64,000 nucleotides of DNA from Ochromonas danica (GCA_015146655.1 VKHL01000053.1:86468-150467), one strand, 5' to 3'; positions 20,458 to 32,649 are shown, counted from the stretch's first letter. Numbers and translations are program-made. Notes: a model not told the origin generated them from the sequence alone.

Positions 20458-22233
20458 TTATTGTTGTTGACTAGTAGTCGATGATAGCACAGCAGGTGGT
20501 TGGCATTGTTGTTCTAGTTGATGAACAGCTTGCCAATCAATAGTACTAACAGGTAAGGTATTAATACCAATCGCTTTCAATACCATATTTAATACCGCAC
20601 TCTGTTGTGTCACAAGAGGTAAATCAGCTGGAACACCTTGTCCTTGTATCACTGTACCACGTGGTGAGACATATTGTGCTACCGTGATAGTCATACCAGC
20701 TCCATTGGACAGACCAAACACACCTTGTATCTTACCTTTACCAAAGGTTTGACTACCTATGGTAATAGCATGACATTGATCACGTAATGCAGCTGTGAGG
20801 ACTTCACTAGCTGATGCTGTTAGACCATCAACAAGGATGACAATTGGTTTAGGATAGAGAGGGAGAGAAGAAGAAGAAGAGGAGGTGGTGGTGGTGGAGG
20901 AGGAGGGTATAGATGAATAGAAGACAGTATCTTGACTACTCTCTTGTGATCGTCCATGAACACTCACCATCGGCACATGATCTCCTAAGAACAATCCACC
21001 AATATTCAATGCAAATTGAAATCCTCCTCCTGTGTTACCTCGTAGATCTAGCACTACCTCATCCACTTGCTCCGTTAGACATTTCTCTAACGAATCCTTC
21101 ACAGCTTGAGGAGCTAATTGATTAAACTCTTCTAACTGGATTAACCCTATTTTCTTGTTGGGTCTAGTTGTAGTAGAGGTAGTGGTAGTAAGGGAGGGTA
21201 GAGTGACGATATGGAAGGTAACAGGGTTATTAGCCTTTTCTAATGCTCGTTGTAATACTACCACACGATGAGAACTACTACCACTACCACTACCACTACC
21301 TACTTCCTCCTCCTCCTGAGAGAGGGGTGGACCTATTTCCAAGGTTAGTGTAGGTTGTACATCATTCGACATGTCTTCTAATAACTGTATTGCATTAATC
21401 TCTTTTGTTGATTTACCATTCACACTATAGACTATATCACCTTTCTTAATCCCTGCTAACTGACCTGATGACCCTATAATAGGTGGAGCTGCTACAACGA
21501 GACGATCATTGGTGGTAGTAGTAGTACTAGTAGTAGTACTAGTTGTCTTATCATTTAGACGATCATTGGTAGATTGGAATAGGATACCAACTCCAATAGC
21601 ATCAAACTTATATAATGATTCATATTGAGAAGGAGTTAACCATCGAGTGTATTTATCATGTAGACTAGAGATAGCCTCTTGAAGTACCTCCACCTCCACC
21701 TCCTCCACCTCCGCTACACTACCACTACCTCTATGAGAGAGTTTGTCTAGACTTGTGAGATAGAGGTGATTCCAATCGTCTAGTTGGAAGGAAGGGTCAT
21801 AGAAGTTGTCAGCGACGAGCTGCCAACCTTCTTGGAAGAGAGGGTACCTCCCTCCTCCTCCTCCTGATCCTTGTAGTAGTGACTGCTGGGTAGCAGGGGG
21901 AGGGGTAGTAGTGGTTGCATGAGCGGAGGTGAGCGAGGAGGTAGTGCTGGTCCAAGGTAGCGGAGGAGAGGAGTAGAAGAGTGTAGCAGACAGTCCTAGG
22001 GCAGCGACTATCTTTCTCAGATAATGACTTCCTCTCACTTCTTCTTCCCCCTGCTGCTGTCCTCCTCCTCCTCTTGCTGCATAGCAGCTGCTGGTATGAC
22101 GGGAATAGTGACGAGGATGATGAACATGATGATGATGAGAGAAGAGAGGGCTAGGATGAAATCTCAGACTATAGGAAAACCCTAGGAAATAGGTCGTGCA
22201 TATTGTCAACCATAATCTATTGACTTGTTGCAT
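20458..22233 (-). CDS. CTPA: C-terminal processing peptidase (CtpA-type, S41), thylakoid lumen
   Basis: A single exon of 591 aa. The N-terminus has a signal-peptide core (LWLTICTTYFLGFSYS), then a basic, Ser/His-rich stretch resembling a transit peptide. A second hydrophobic segment follows (IVAALGLSATLFY), with an Ala-X-Ala site (SAHA|T) as in thylakoid transfer domains. The mature part holds a PDZ domain with AGIKKGDIVYSVNGK, then the S41 core with DLRGNTGGGF, the nucleophile Ser in TASASE and the general-base Lys in FGKGK. In this family the enzyme trims the C-terminus of photosystem II protein D1. Low-complexity Thr/Ser/Gly insertions lengthen it. It is divergent from RAB3GAP1. Confidence 0.93.
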   Translation of the reverse strand: MQQVNRLWLTICTTYFLGFSYSLRFHPSPLFSHHHHVHHPRHYSRHTSSCYAARGGGGQQQGEEEVRGSHYLRKIVAALGLSATLFYSSPPLPWTSTTSSLTSAHATTTTPPPATQQSLLQGSGGGGGRYPLFQEGWQLVADNFYDPSFQLDDWNHLYLTSLDKLSHRGSGSVAEVEEVEVEVLQEAISSLHDKYTRWLTPSQYESLYKFDAIGVGILFQSTNDRLNDKTTSTTTSTTTTTNDRLVVAAPPIIGSSGQLAGIKKGDIVYSVNGKSTKEINAIQLLEDMSNDVQPTLTLEIGPPLSQEEEEVGSGSGSGSSSHRVVVLQRALEKANNPVTFHIVTLPSLTTTTSTTTRPNKKIGLIQLEEFNQLAPQAVKDSLEKCLTEQVDEVVLDLRGNTGGGFQFALNIGGLFLGDHVPMVSVHGRSQESSQDTVFYSSIPSSSTTTTSSSSSSLPLYPKPIVILVDGLTASASEVLTAALRDQCHAITIGSQTFGKGKIQGVFGLSNGAGMTITVAQYVSPRGTVIQGQGVPADLPLVTQQSAVLNMVLKAIGINTLPVSTIDWQAVHQLEQQCQPPAVLSSTTSQQQ

Positions 22234-22604
22234 CTTCGATCATCCAATTGATTCTGCTGCTTGCTCAAGAGTGAACAAATGTCCAAATACGGTAAAATGG
22301 GTAAAAGTGGTATTTTACCTCTTCCACGCAAGATAGTAATGAAATGAACGATTCAGAACTATAAACTCAGAAGGTTAGAGTATTTACTAACAAAGTGTGA
22401 GTTTTCTAAAGGTTGTTGTTGTGGGAAGGAGGAAGAAGAACGCGATTGTTGTTGGCTGTTGTTCTTTGGGGGTTGACTTATTGAGGTGAGATCAGATCAT
22501 TTCATTCTTTATTTTCTTTTATTTTTCAGTTGTCCAAACTGTGAAAGATACCTTTTCCTATCGTTTTCAGTCTTTCAGTCACTGTCACTGTTCTCTGTCG
22601 CTGA
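22234..22604. promoter_or_regulatory. divergent promoter region, CTPA / RAB3GAP1
   Basis: The 371-bp gap between two head-to-head genes must hold both promoters. A short imperfect inverted repeat, ggtaaaatgggtaaaagtgg followed by tattttacc, lies near 22291-22318. No clear TATA box is seen. Confidence 0.45.
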
Positions 22605-22900
22605 ATGGAGACCACATCCTTACCTTCTCCTAATGAGATGATTGCTATTAATGACAAGGACCATCCCACTACTATAACCACAGAAGAAATCCAAGACGAA
22701 GAAGTAGAAGAAGGTGAAGGTTCCTATACTCCAAATGATGGTGTTGATGGAGTAGAAACAAATGAATCCAGCAGGTACAGTAATTCCTCATTCTTTCTTT
22801 ACTATGTATATAGGGTGGGAATAATTTTACTAATTTATTTGTGATGATGATGATGATGATGATGATAACAATGATGATGATGATGATGATGATGATAACA

Positions 22901-22946
<46 letters not shown>

Positions 22947-25900
22947 CAATGATGATGATGATGATGATGATATCAATGATGATGATGATGATAACAATGA
23001 TGATGATGATGATAATGATGATGATAACAATGATGATGATGATGATGACAATGATGATGATGATGATGACAATGATGATGATGATGATAACAATGATGAT
23101 GATGATGATGATAATGGACAGGTTTGTGGATCATACCTTTGTGACTGATTGGGAGACTTTTATCGCTGACATTGAAAATGGTCTACGTCGTCTCTTTGCT
23201 AATTGGACTATTTATCCACATTCCAGTCAGAAAGAAGATATTAATTATCGTGGTTTACAATTTGCTTTAGAAGTACGTCAAACAGGACAAGGAGATTATC
23301 GATATAAATACTCTCCATCTGCTTTTTCCTCTCTAAGAAGGAATTGGATTCATACCTTATTACATCATCATATTATTGTCTGTTTTTATAAACGATCTTC
23401 TACACGATCTACAACAGATAAAAATAGTAATGGATATCTTCCAAATAGTAGTAATACGATATTAAATTCGAATTTATCAATTAATATAAAATCAGCTTTT
23501 ATTATTGCTGTTCAAGCTGTAATGGAATTTATGAAATTACCATTACCTGTCTTATATGCTTATGATGTACTACCTGCAGAGAATGACGTTACAGAAGTGA
23601 CCGTTGGATTTACTAATTATGCAGCACAATCTACTGTATCCCCAATGGTATCCAGAGCTTTGTCTAGATCAGTCTCTTCTAAGAAAGATGAATTAATAGT
23701 TCGTCCAGAGAAAGGGAAGAGTGTAAGCTATGAATGCTTCCTTTATGATAATGTAGCAAAGAAGAAGTCTTTATTCTTCTTTGATACTATTCGTAAGATT
23801 TATTTAAGAAGATTGGCAACAATTAATGCAGATCATATACGACCTATTCTAGGTGAACATTTTACAACAGAAGTGGTGGATTATTATGACTATGATATCA
23901 ATAATTGGCTTGCTAATCAGAAGCATCTATCTAGTAGTCAAGACTCTGCTTTGCCTACCAAGACAAGGTATCTACTGACCCAATTATTCGCACCTAAATT
24001 CTGCTCTTATCTGGCCAAGAATCTAACTATTGATCGATGTAAAGGATATAATCTGGTTACTATTAGTGGAATACAAGTACAACTAACTTTTCGAGAACGT
24101 ATTCAACAGGCGATTTTAGATCATGAAACATACTCTACCTTTGTTGGTAGTCGACAACCTTACTTTCATTTTCGTCTCGTTCCTTCCTACACCACCAATA
24201 GTCTGTCCTATGTCGAAAGAGACAATGTGGTTGTTGGATCTGCAGTATCACCGAATGCTAATGCTTCTTTGCCGTTGAGTTCTTCTGATGGAGGTGGTGT
24301 TCATATGGTTAAGGCTGTAGCAACTAATCAAGGGAAAACAATATTGGAAATGTTAGAAACTATTGCTTGGCGCTCTCAGAATGTTCGCAAGTTATTGGTA
24401 TTGTTCATCTCTTCTTCTCTGCAGCTATTGAAAGCTGTAGACTTGTCGTCAGAGATAACACTGGATAGTCAGAATAATACTGATGGTACCATCTCTCAAT
24501 CCTCTCTTGGAACATCAGGCAGTGATGTTCTTTTACAGCTTTCTGAAGAAACCAAAAAAGCTTTAGCGATGAATGATGACTATTTGTCATATCAACAAAC
24601 AATGCAATATGTTACTTCTAATATGCAGAACAATAGCCCTGTAGCATCTCCACCACCACCTCCTTCGAATGGCATGTCATTTTCACCTGATCTTCGCTTC
24701 CCTTCTCCTGTACCACCTTCGAGGAAAATGTCCAATCAAGGTAATGTCAATTCTTCTACTGGTTATTCAAGAAACTTCTCTGTGGATGAAGGCAGACAAG
24801 AAGAAAGCAGACTTGCTGCTGTATTGTCATATTTATTTGAACATCATCATGATTCCAATGGTATTGCCGCTAATGGAGCTCCGGGAGTGACTTTGCCAGA
24901 GGGAGGCAAACAACGAAAGAAGGATCGAATAGAGAACTTCATGGAGCATCTTTCGGTTGTCCTCTCGTTCCAACCTCAGCTTCGTCTCTCTTTTGTGATT
25001 AAATTATGGCAGCAGGTATTACATGAGATTTCAGAGGGAGTGGGCTCAGATGATAGGGAAGAAGAAGCTAACAGCAATAACTTACCTTTCTTTGCTGTCC
25101 CTCCGATCAACGCTACGATAGGAGAAGGTGAAAGGCAAAGAGAACAAGAAGTAAATGCTAAGGGTGACGAGGCGAAAGGCATTGTCATCAATGATACAAG
25201 TACACCTATATACGCCCGCCAGTTGTGGGAAGATATTCTTCAGAACTCGCAATTGACATATCCTAACTTAGACCACTCAATCTTACAACAGAAGCTTCAA
25301 ATGATTGACTTTTGTCATTCGGTGAAGGGAGAAGGCGTTCACTGTCTTGTCACCAACAATGCAGCTAGTAGCACGCTTTCAACAGATGATGACAAGTCAA
25401 TTACATCAGAAGAAAGAGTGAATCTAATTGAGCAGTTGAATAATATTGGAGGAGTTTGGTTAGCTCGTCGAGTACCTTTGACTTCAGATTTGATCTCATT
25501 ACAGCAACATATTGCTGCTAAGTATGAAAGTCGAAAGAAAGCATCGGCAACCAATACTACTCTACCTTCGTTAGGAGGTCGAAATCCTTTCTTGCAATAT
25601 CACGTCTGTATGCCAGCGCTATTAACTGATATGATTTCTTTTCGAAAGACTTGTCCAGACTTGACATTGGATGCATTTATGTGTTGGTATGGCCTTCATG
25701 ATCTTCTTCTTAAACAAAGTGCGGTCTCCCATGGCTTGGATGATGGAAAAGATACAAATGAAGTGTCATCCCAGTCGCCTATTCCAATAGATTTAGATGC
25801 GGTGGACCCTTCTAGTGGAAAATCCAATGAACAGCAGCACGATCATCAGAGCAGTGTGGAATTTAAAGATCGACCCCCTTCTTTGCATCTTGACGCTCCA

Positions 25901-27253
25901 ATGAATTCCACTGCATCATCTCATGGTGAGAACAATTCCCTTTTTGAGGATGAGCCGCCTAGTCTCTTGCATGTACGAACCGAAATGAACACTCCGTCAG
26001 TACCAACGCATCGACTTTGTGTTAACAAAGAAACCTGCATGGCGTTACAAGAACAGATTGAAGAGCTTTGGATGCAAGCTGCTGCAGTTGTTATGCAGAA
26101 TAACATCGATGATGAAAATGATCGCGAGGTCAATCATGATGGATCGTCTTCTCCTCCTCCACGATCTCTCTCGCCACTCTCTATTTCCTCTACATCGGGT
26201 GATGCTCTTCATTCGACTTCTCATTTCAAGTTCTCTGCTAAGAAAGAAATCGAAAAGGCGCTGCTGTTTTTGGAGAAGATACCAATCAATGCTCTTATAT
26301 TAGAACTGCTTGTTCACACGTTGAGAGTCAATGTCAACTTGCTCTATGCAGAGAGCATTTCTATCTTTGGTCCTCCTCCGCCTCCCCCTTCGCTGCCCAT
26401 ACCACCCCAAATTAAAGGAAAAGATGGCTCTAAACCCAAAGAAAAGACCTTCTGGAGTCGCTTTAACGTTTTGCAAGAGCTGGTGCAGGGACTGGATGAG
26501 AAGTCCATGTATATCCGCAAAGACGCCATCATAGAGCGCAAGCAAGGTCATCGCGATGATTTGGTCACAGCCACTGTCATCGTAATTAAACAAGCGGAGA
26601 TCATTGTGGGTATGATGGAGAATGTCGAACACTTGCTCATTCGTGCCTATCTCTTCCACCATCTGATCGAATGCTTGGTGCCCCCTAAAGGGAAAGAAAG
26701 CACCAGGAAGAGCATTCCTCGTCCTAATGTTCAAGAATCAAAAAAGATGATTAATCTATCTGAAGTGGAGTGTGGAGCCTACACTCTGACTTCCGACTCG
26801 GAAGCTGCTGAGGTGCTTCGTATTATGAAATCAATCTCTGCTGCCGGGTCAGGAGGTCATAACTGGCATTCGTATGATGGACGTGAAGTTGGAATGCCCA
26901 ATGCTCGCAAGTTTGTTTGTCGATCGCATTATCTATCACCTCAGAGCCATACTCCTTCATCTGCGCGCAGTGCTACGACAAGTGCTTCGAGCAGTCGACA
27001 AGTATCTGGCGAGAATCAACGTCTGCATAACTCTTCGCGTGTTCTGAGCCCTCCCCCAACTGCTGTCTCCAATGGAAATAGCCCAATAGGAGGAGTGAAG
27101 CTGGACTTCTCTTCTGAGGAAGATCATGAAGACCACTTTGATGACAGTTGTAGTAGCAGTCACACCCAGTCCCCTCCTGCAGATGTGGAAATGGTTGCTC
27201 TGGTTGATCAACAGCAGATGAGACTTGCTTTTCTTATCAAGGAGATGGATTGA
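22605..27253 (+). CDS. RAB3GAP1: Rab3 GTPase-activating protein catalytic subunit
   Basis: Two exons, 22605-22774 and 23122-27253, join in phase 2 (AG|G, Arg57) and give 1433 aa, longer than the ~980 aa of the human protein because of Ser/Pro- and Asn-rich inserts. The N-terminus FVDHTFVTDWETFIADIENG matches the family's start. The conserved catalytic block (residues ~770-925) includes LQQKLQMIDFCHS, GGVWLARRVPLTSDL and FRKTCPDLTLDAFMCWYG. With a non-catalytic partner, the protein acts on Rab3 and as an exchange factor for Rab18, in vesicle traffic and ER-lipid droplet biology. The intron is a GAT microsatellite; the poly-Met open frame across it is not coding. Confidence 0.9.
22843..23112. 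repeat. (GAT)n microsatellite filling the RAB3GAP1 intron
   Basis: About 270 bp of GAT repeats, interrupted by AACAAT/ACAAT/ATCAAT variants, make up most of the 347-bp intron 22775-23121. The donor is GTACAG and the acceptor GGACAG. Confidence 0.93.
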
Positions 27254-27603
27254 TTGAAGATCTAATTGATTGGACTTGATATAAAGTCGCAATTCATATC
27301 AAACATTACAAATCCGAAATTAGAGTTGATATTGTGTGAGTGGGAGGCATGAATTTTCGATTTTTAACTCAAAATTTGGTTCTTTTCTCACAGAAGTTTC
27401 TGTCTCTCTCTCTCGAGAGTGCTGTGCGGTCTGTTGCTGTCTTGTCTGTCAGTCTGTCTCGTCCATCATTCCGCATTGTGTCTTCTCTCTGGATGAGCGC
27501 TCTCTCTCTCTCCTGGCCTTCCTCTTCCTCTTCCCTCTCAAATCTACTTTCTACTATCCCATCAACACAAAAGAATACCTCCTTTCATCATCTCATAGAA
27601 GAA

Positions 27604-28411
27604 ATGGATGTCCTCTCTCAGGATGTGGAACTTGATCAAGACTTTGCTATGATAGAAAAGCATTCCTTAGGTAAGCCTCCTTCTCTAACCTCTCTGCCCA
27701 GACTACCTCCTGTCTACCTGTCAACTTCCCTGTGAAAATAAAGATGAATATGATAAAGAAATTTCTACTCCTTCTGTCTCTCTGTGTCTCTATTCCTTCC
27801 TATGAACGACTAGACTACTGACTAATCTCACCCATTCATTTCATGTCCTTGTCTGTCTTATCTGACTTGTTTTATTATTGCTATTATTATTGTTATTATC
27901 TATAGAGAACTATGACTCTGTAGACATCGTCTTCTTAATGAATTGTCAGTGTCTCGATCCTCATCACTGTCAGAATATCGCACATAGCAAGCAGAAGATT
28001 CAACGCTTTCTTACTCATCTACACACACTCTATGGACATCAAATGACTATCCGCATGGCCTTTATTCCCTATGGCAACTATCAACCTCAATTTACTCCAC
28101 CTGACTTACAATCTTCTGTAGAGGTCTTCACTCGTATGATGAATGATGGAGGCACACTCAGTCTCCTCACAGCTTGTCATACTTTACAACATCTTTCTTG
28201 GAAAGCTGATTTACGTCTTTTATTTCATTTTGATTTTCTTTCTTGTGCTGGTCAAGAAGTCTTATATGATGATGATGATGGTTGTGAGAGTGGCGGTAGT
28301 GGTATGGATGACTTTGTCTTAGTAAGTAATGAAGGTTGTCGAGCTCAAGAGATGATGAAAGAGATTCAATGTCAATATCGACTACTCTACCACTTCATTT
28401 CTATTCAATAA
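27604..28411 (+). CDS. small protein with degenerate vWA-like domain
   Basis: Exons 27604-27670 and 27906-28411 join in phase 1 (TTA G|AG) across a 235-bp intron, giving 190 aa. The order DIVFLMNCQC, then RFLTHLHTLYG and IRMAFIPYG, then LSLLTACHTLQHLSW, follows the strand-helix pattern of a von Willebrand factor A fold; Asp/Ser residues of a metal site are not preserved. A Cys/Asp-rich loop follows. The gene converges on a larger vWA-like gene (28790-30475) with a similar core, so the two may be old paralogues. An earlier in-frame ATG at 27340 would add a hydrophobic leader; I prefer 27604. Function unknown. Confidence 0.65.
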
Positions 28412-28555
28412 CGATAATATATCATCTCTCCTTTGCTTTACTATAGACAGTCTCATCCCCCTCCTTCTGCTTGTTTACCATCACATCCCGCTCACGTCAT
28501 GTCTTGTCTTTTGTCTGTGGTAAAGCTACTGTAGTTAGAAGAAGAAGACATGGAC

Positions 28556-28750
28556 CTACATTAGCCATGCTTTCTCTGTAGTGGTAGTAATAGTAGTTGA
28601 TTGATCAGTTAACATCTTATTACGACATGTCGTAGAAGAGAAAGTAAGGTGAGAAAGTCGCTCTCCCTGGCATGGTCCACAAATGAGCCAATAACCTCTT
28701 CTGCGTAACCTCTGTCTCTTCGCCTCCTTTTCTCTTGCTCTTTCGTCCAT
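28556..28750 (-). CDS. possible small basic protein
   Basis: A 64-aa open frame with an ATG start. It begins with a highly charged helix (MDERAREKEAKRQRLRRRG) followed by a Cys-containing stretch (YWLICGPCQGERLSHL). The composition is more protein-like than chance frames nearby. I recognise no family. It lies 39 bp downstream of the vWA/membrane gene on the same strand and could instead be its 3' UTR. Confidence 0.35.
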   Translation of the reverse strand: MDERAREKEAKRQRLRRRGYWLICGPCQGERLSHLTFSSTTCRNKMLTDQSTTITTTTEKAWLM

Positions 28751-28789
28751 TATATATACAACTAACTTAATTATACATACAGTAATATA

Positions 28790-30475
28790 TTACCAACAAT
28801 TCGCTGCTGTCATTTGTAACCATTTCTCCTTTATGAGTATAGCTAGCACGAATATCACACAGCACATAACAGACAGCAGCACTACAGGGATGAATACAAC
28901 TGGGATGTTTCTAGCGCTATTACAACTACAGTATTCCATCGGACTAATTCGATTGTTCAGCTGCTACGTGTTCACCACTTCAACACTATGTGTTTGCTCC
29001 GAAACATGCAAAAACTCAATAACACAAGAAACAAAGAGAAAACCAAATAAAACAAAGTCGACCACTGTTTTCAAAGAATTGAGATTTACGGCAGCCCAAT
29101 AGTATAAATGAATACCATCATACCCCAAAACAGAGAAACCAAACCACCACTAGCTATGAAGATCTTGAAGAGTAGATTGCTGAAGAATCCAGCAATAACA
29201 GGGAAATTAAAAATAGGATAGAATAATGGGGAGGAGATGGAAGCCTCCCCAATTACTTTCATGTGATGGGAGCACAATATGAACAATAGGGGTAAAGGCA
29301 GACAAAGGAATAATTACATGTGTGATACCGAAGACGACTGCACTGAGAAAATGGGCCAAAAAGCTAACAACTACACTAAAGCTAATGAATTAGCCAAAAG
29401 AAGAAAAAGAAAACTTATCAGAGAGGAAGAGGAAGTAAGAAAGAGTCACGAACCGCCTCACTTATACTATCCATTAAACTAGCCACATTAACCAATCCCC
29501 GATCGTCAACAGCGATATTACCAACGTCTTGATATAGCCCCTCAACTATATGTCCAGAGGACATCATAACTCCTAGACCATTTAGTCCTTCTATCACATT
29601 AACATCAAATCCTGATATCATGGGGAAGGGGGCTAGATGATACAGCACCTTTCTTGCATTCGTCCAATTCAAAGTATAAGCTGCCCATAATCCAACTAAA
29701 AGATCAGGTTGATATAATCCCTCGTCGATCACATTATTTCCCGCCAGTTCTGCAAGGTTATTTAAATGTATGATATGGTCGCCATTATCAAAATTTTCTC
29801 CGTGAACATTATTGTGATCATAACCGATGATTGCAATGCGAAGATTAACGTTGGAGGTGTTTTCGAAGAAAGCTGTTAGACCTGCAAGTCCAAGTTGTAA
29901 CCGATTAAAGTGGTGAACCATTAGGTAACTGCAATCGAAGAGAAGTGCTAAGTCAACTATTTCTCCCTCTCTTCCGTCTTCTTCTTTTGCTTCTATTGCC
30001 GCTGTAGGAGAGTGAGGGCGAGATGTAGGAGGAGGAGGAGATTGAGATGAAGGTGGAGGTGGAGGAGAAGATAGAGATTGAGATGGAGGTGGTGGAGGTG
30101 GAGGAGAAGATAGAGATTGAGATGAAGGTGGAGGTGGAGGAGGATATGGGTGTGTCAACGGTATAGCCACATCCAGTTTGACACAATCCTCTTCACTGAT
30201 ACACTCCTTGAACTGGTTCAACAATCTTCCATCATCAAACACCCAATCAATAAGATCCTCGACGCTCCTTGCTTCATAATCATTCACTAGTATCATCAAG
30301 ACCATCTCTGACAATCTATAAGAGACAAGAGAGGGAGAGAGAACGACCATTACAACAACATAATCAATCAAAACTCTCTCAAATCAATTCATCTCATAAC
30401 TGACCTGAAATGCTCAACCCATTGTTCGAGGTTATTCCCATAGAAGGGTGACGGAGAAGGGGGAGGCTGGTTCAT
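28790..30475 (-). CDS. vWA-like protein with C-terminal membrane segments
   Basis: Five exons fit in frame: 30405-30475, 29462-30315, 29257-29370, 29090-29153 and 28790-28916, total 409 aa. Introns are 89, 91, 103 and 173 bp, all GT-AG. The N-terminal ~50 residues (LEQWVEHFRLSEMVLMILVN) resemble a SAM-type helical domain. A Pro/Ser repeat linker follows, then a vWA-like domain with LALLFDCSYL (partial MIDAS), LRIAIIGYDHN and DLLVGLWAAYTL. The last three exons encode three hydrophobic segments, ending in a charged tail (IKEKWLQMTAANCW). If the second exon is not spliced at 29462, it reads to a stop at 29418 and gives a soluble 322-aa form. Exons 1-2 are firm; the membrane exons are inferred from splice signals and phase. 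Function unknown. Confidence 0.6.
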
Positions 30476-31298
30476 GTTTCTCTTTCTCTTGTATATCCTC
30501 TCCGCTCACCCTAAAGGACAAAACCTCAGAGATAATGGAACGGTAAGGAAGACCGGTTGATTATGATTGGGATAAAGTAGGATGATCACCGATCACAAAC
30601 CAGAAATAATTTCCTTCACGCAGTGTTGAAAGGGTAGTGATGTCACTCCCTCTTAAGTTATCAATCTCTGAGCTCTTGTGCACAGGTAGCTGCAGCACAC
30701 ATCCGACATTTACACAACCAACCTACCCCCATAAAGTAGCTTGTATTTAGCTTCAACAGGATAGCACTAATGGAGTTTGATCCACTTGAAAAGAGAATTA
30801 GAGATTATGCTAATCTGGGGAATACTAACAGGTGGAAGTAGCACACAGCGTGTGTTTCTTAGGTGGTCATAGCACTAGGAAGTTGTCGTGTGAGTAGTTC
30901 ATGGATCAAGTAGAGTAGTGCAGTGATATTATTTAACTTTTCGAGTGCCACCATACCTCCTTCCATCACATCTACCAATACAATATCATCAACAACACAA
31001 AGGGAAGATGATCATCAACCAATCAAAAACTCTTCACCAAGACGAAGAAGAAGAAGCAGAAGAAGAAGCAGTAGATCTATGAAGAAGGAGAGATAGAAAG
31101 AAAAGACAGCAACAACAACGACAACTATTCTACTTATCTAAGGGCACTACATACTCCCCTATTGATCCACGGATACCTCTCACTCTCTTTCTCTCTCGCT
31201 CTCTAAATCCCTCCTACCTCATCATCTCCTCATAGATGAGCATTCATGACATAGAAGAAGAGACAGGAAGAGAAGAAGAAGAAGGGAAGAGCCATTTC
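30476..31298. other. intergenic, no gene seen
   Basis: The first part should carry the promoter of the vWA-like gene. A purine-rich GAA/AGA stretch lies near 31040-31120. No conserved open frame is visible. Confidence 0.5.
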
Positions 31299-32094
31299 TC
31301 ATTTCTTTGTGGTAGCACGAGTAATAGGAGCTTGATAGGTTAATGCCTCGACAACAACAGCAAAAGCAGAAGCATCTCGTTCTTTTATCTTCCCTTTGCC
31401 TTGATTGGATGTGCCATCTAGACCATCATCATCATCGTTAGACAGTGTCAGTGAGAGGGAGAGAGACTGAAAAGTTAAGGTATCTTTCAGTTTTATAGTC
31501 ATGTTGAAGAAGTAAAAGTATCTTTCATATATGCATACACACAGAAATCAAGTGAACGACACTCATATCTTCTTCCTTTTTCAGTTTTGTTGTCATATTG
31601 AAGAAGTAAACGTATCTTCAGTAGATTTCATTGACATCAAATACAGAAGTGAAAGATACTCCTACTTCTTCTTCATTTTTCAGTTTTATTGTCTTTCCCT
31701 CATGAGCTTACCTCCAAAGGTAGAGATATCTCCACCATTCATATAGGTCACTGTGAGAGTTGAACCATTCTTCACTTGCCATCTCTGATAGAGAAGTTGT
31801 TGCTCATCAGGTGCAGCATCATAGACGATAGCAATCTTCAATCCGATAGGATCAGAAGCAGCTTGAACTTCTTTCGTCTCTCCTGGTTCAATGACATACA
31901 TCGCATAGTAGGCTATAGTACCACCAAAAAAATCAATAAATAGAGGGAAAATAAGGAAAAGCAATTTGTTAGGAAGGAGGGTTAGGAGAAGGGCAGGGGG
32001 ACTCACAATTGTAAATAAGGTCTGCATTATTAAAAGTAACAATACATAATTTCTTGTGTGTTTTATTGACAACTAATGAATGAGCTGGTCCCAT
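31299..32094 (-). CDS. small spliced protein of unknown function
   Basis: Exons 32007-32094, 31712-31912 and 31299-31483 give 157 aa. The first intron (94 bp, GTGAGT…CTATAG) is clear and yields a continuous, β-rich core: LCIVTFNNADLIYN, YYAMYVIEPGETKEVQ, LKIAIVYDA, WQVKNGSTLTVTYMNGG. The third exon is less certain. The frame is kept only with an acceptor ending AAAG at 31484; the better CAG acceptor at 31466 would give a stop ten codons on. The C-terminus (ERDASAFAVVVEALTY) looks coding, which favours the first. I recognise no family. Confidence 0.55.
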
Positions 32095-32649
32095 TCTTTC
32101 TCTTTCTCTTTCTTTTTCTTAACGAAAGCTTCTTTCTCTTTGATTATGATTATCTTGACCCAGGTCAGCCCTGCTCAGCTGGGCAACTCTCAACAGCTCG
32201 GGCTAAACCTGGCTAAACCTGGCTAAAGTGGCTTTTCGGTGCTTGAAACATCCATCGTCTCATAAACAAAGATGGAGAGTTCCAGGTAGGGAGAGCTTCC
32301 TTGTCTCAATAGCCACTGAAGAAGATAATAGTTGCAATCTCAAAGATGACCAATTCATTTAACTTGTGATTATTTTCAATCTCCCATCATTCAACTTAAA
32401 TGGATATGCTGTATCACATACAAGAGTTGGGGAAACTGTGAGACCAGAATTGATATCAGCATTACATACAAAATGTAGCATAGGGACAGCAGGGACTAGC
32501 AGTCACTTGTTGTAGATAGGGAGTAGAGTATAGCCCTACTATATCCTCTGTCCCACCCTGTCAGTCACAGCTAGACTGTCCGACCTTTTCACTGCAAAAG
32601 CTGAAGAAATCTCCTCTTTCGTTGTCATTATCATTCGATCATTATCATC

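Noticed and set aside
22841-23121. Poly-methionine N-terminus on the RAB3GAP1 open frame
   Set aside because: The GAT repeat is an intron. Splicing 22774 to 23122 gives a normal start, and the family's first motif follows directly.
28833-29102. 89-aa plus-strand open frame
   Set aside because: It overlaps the in-phase minus-strand membrane exons of the vWA-like gene, which make a more coherent protein.
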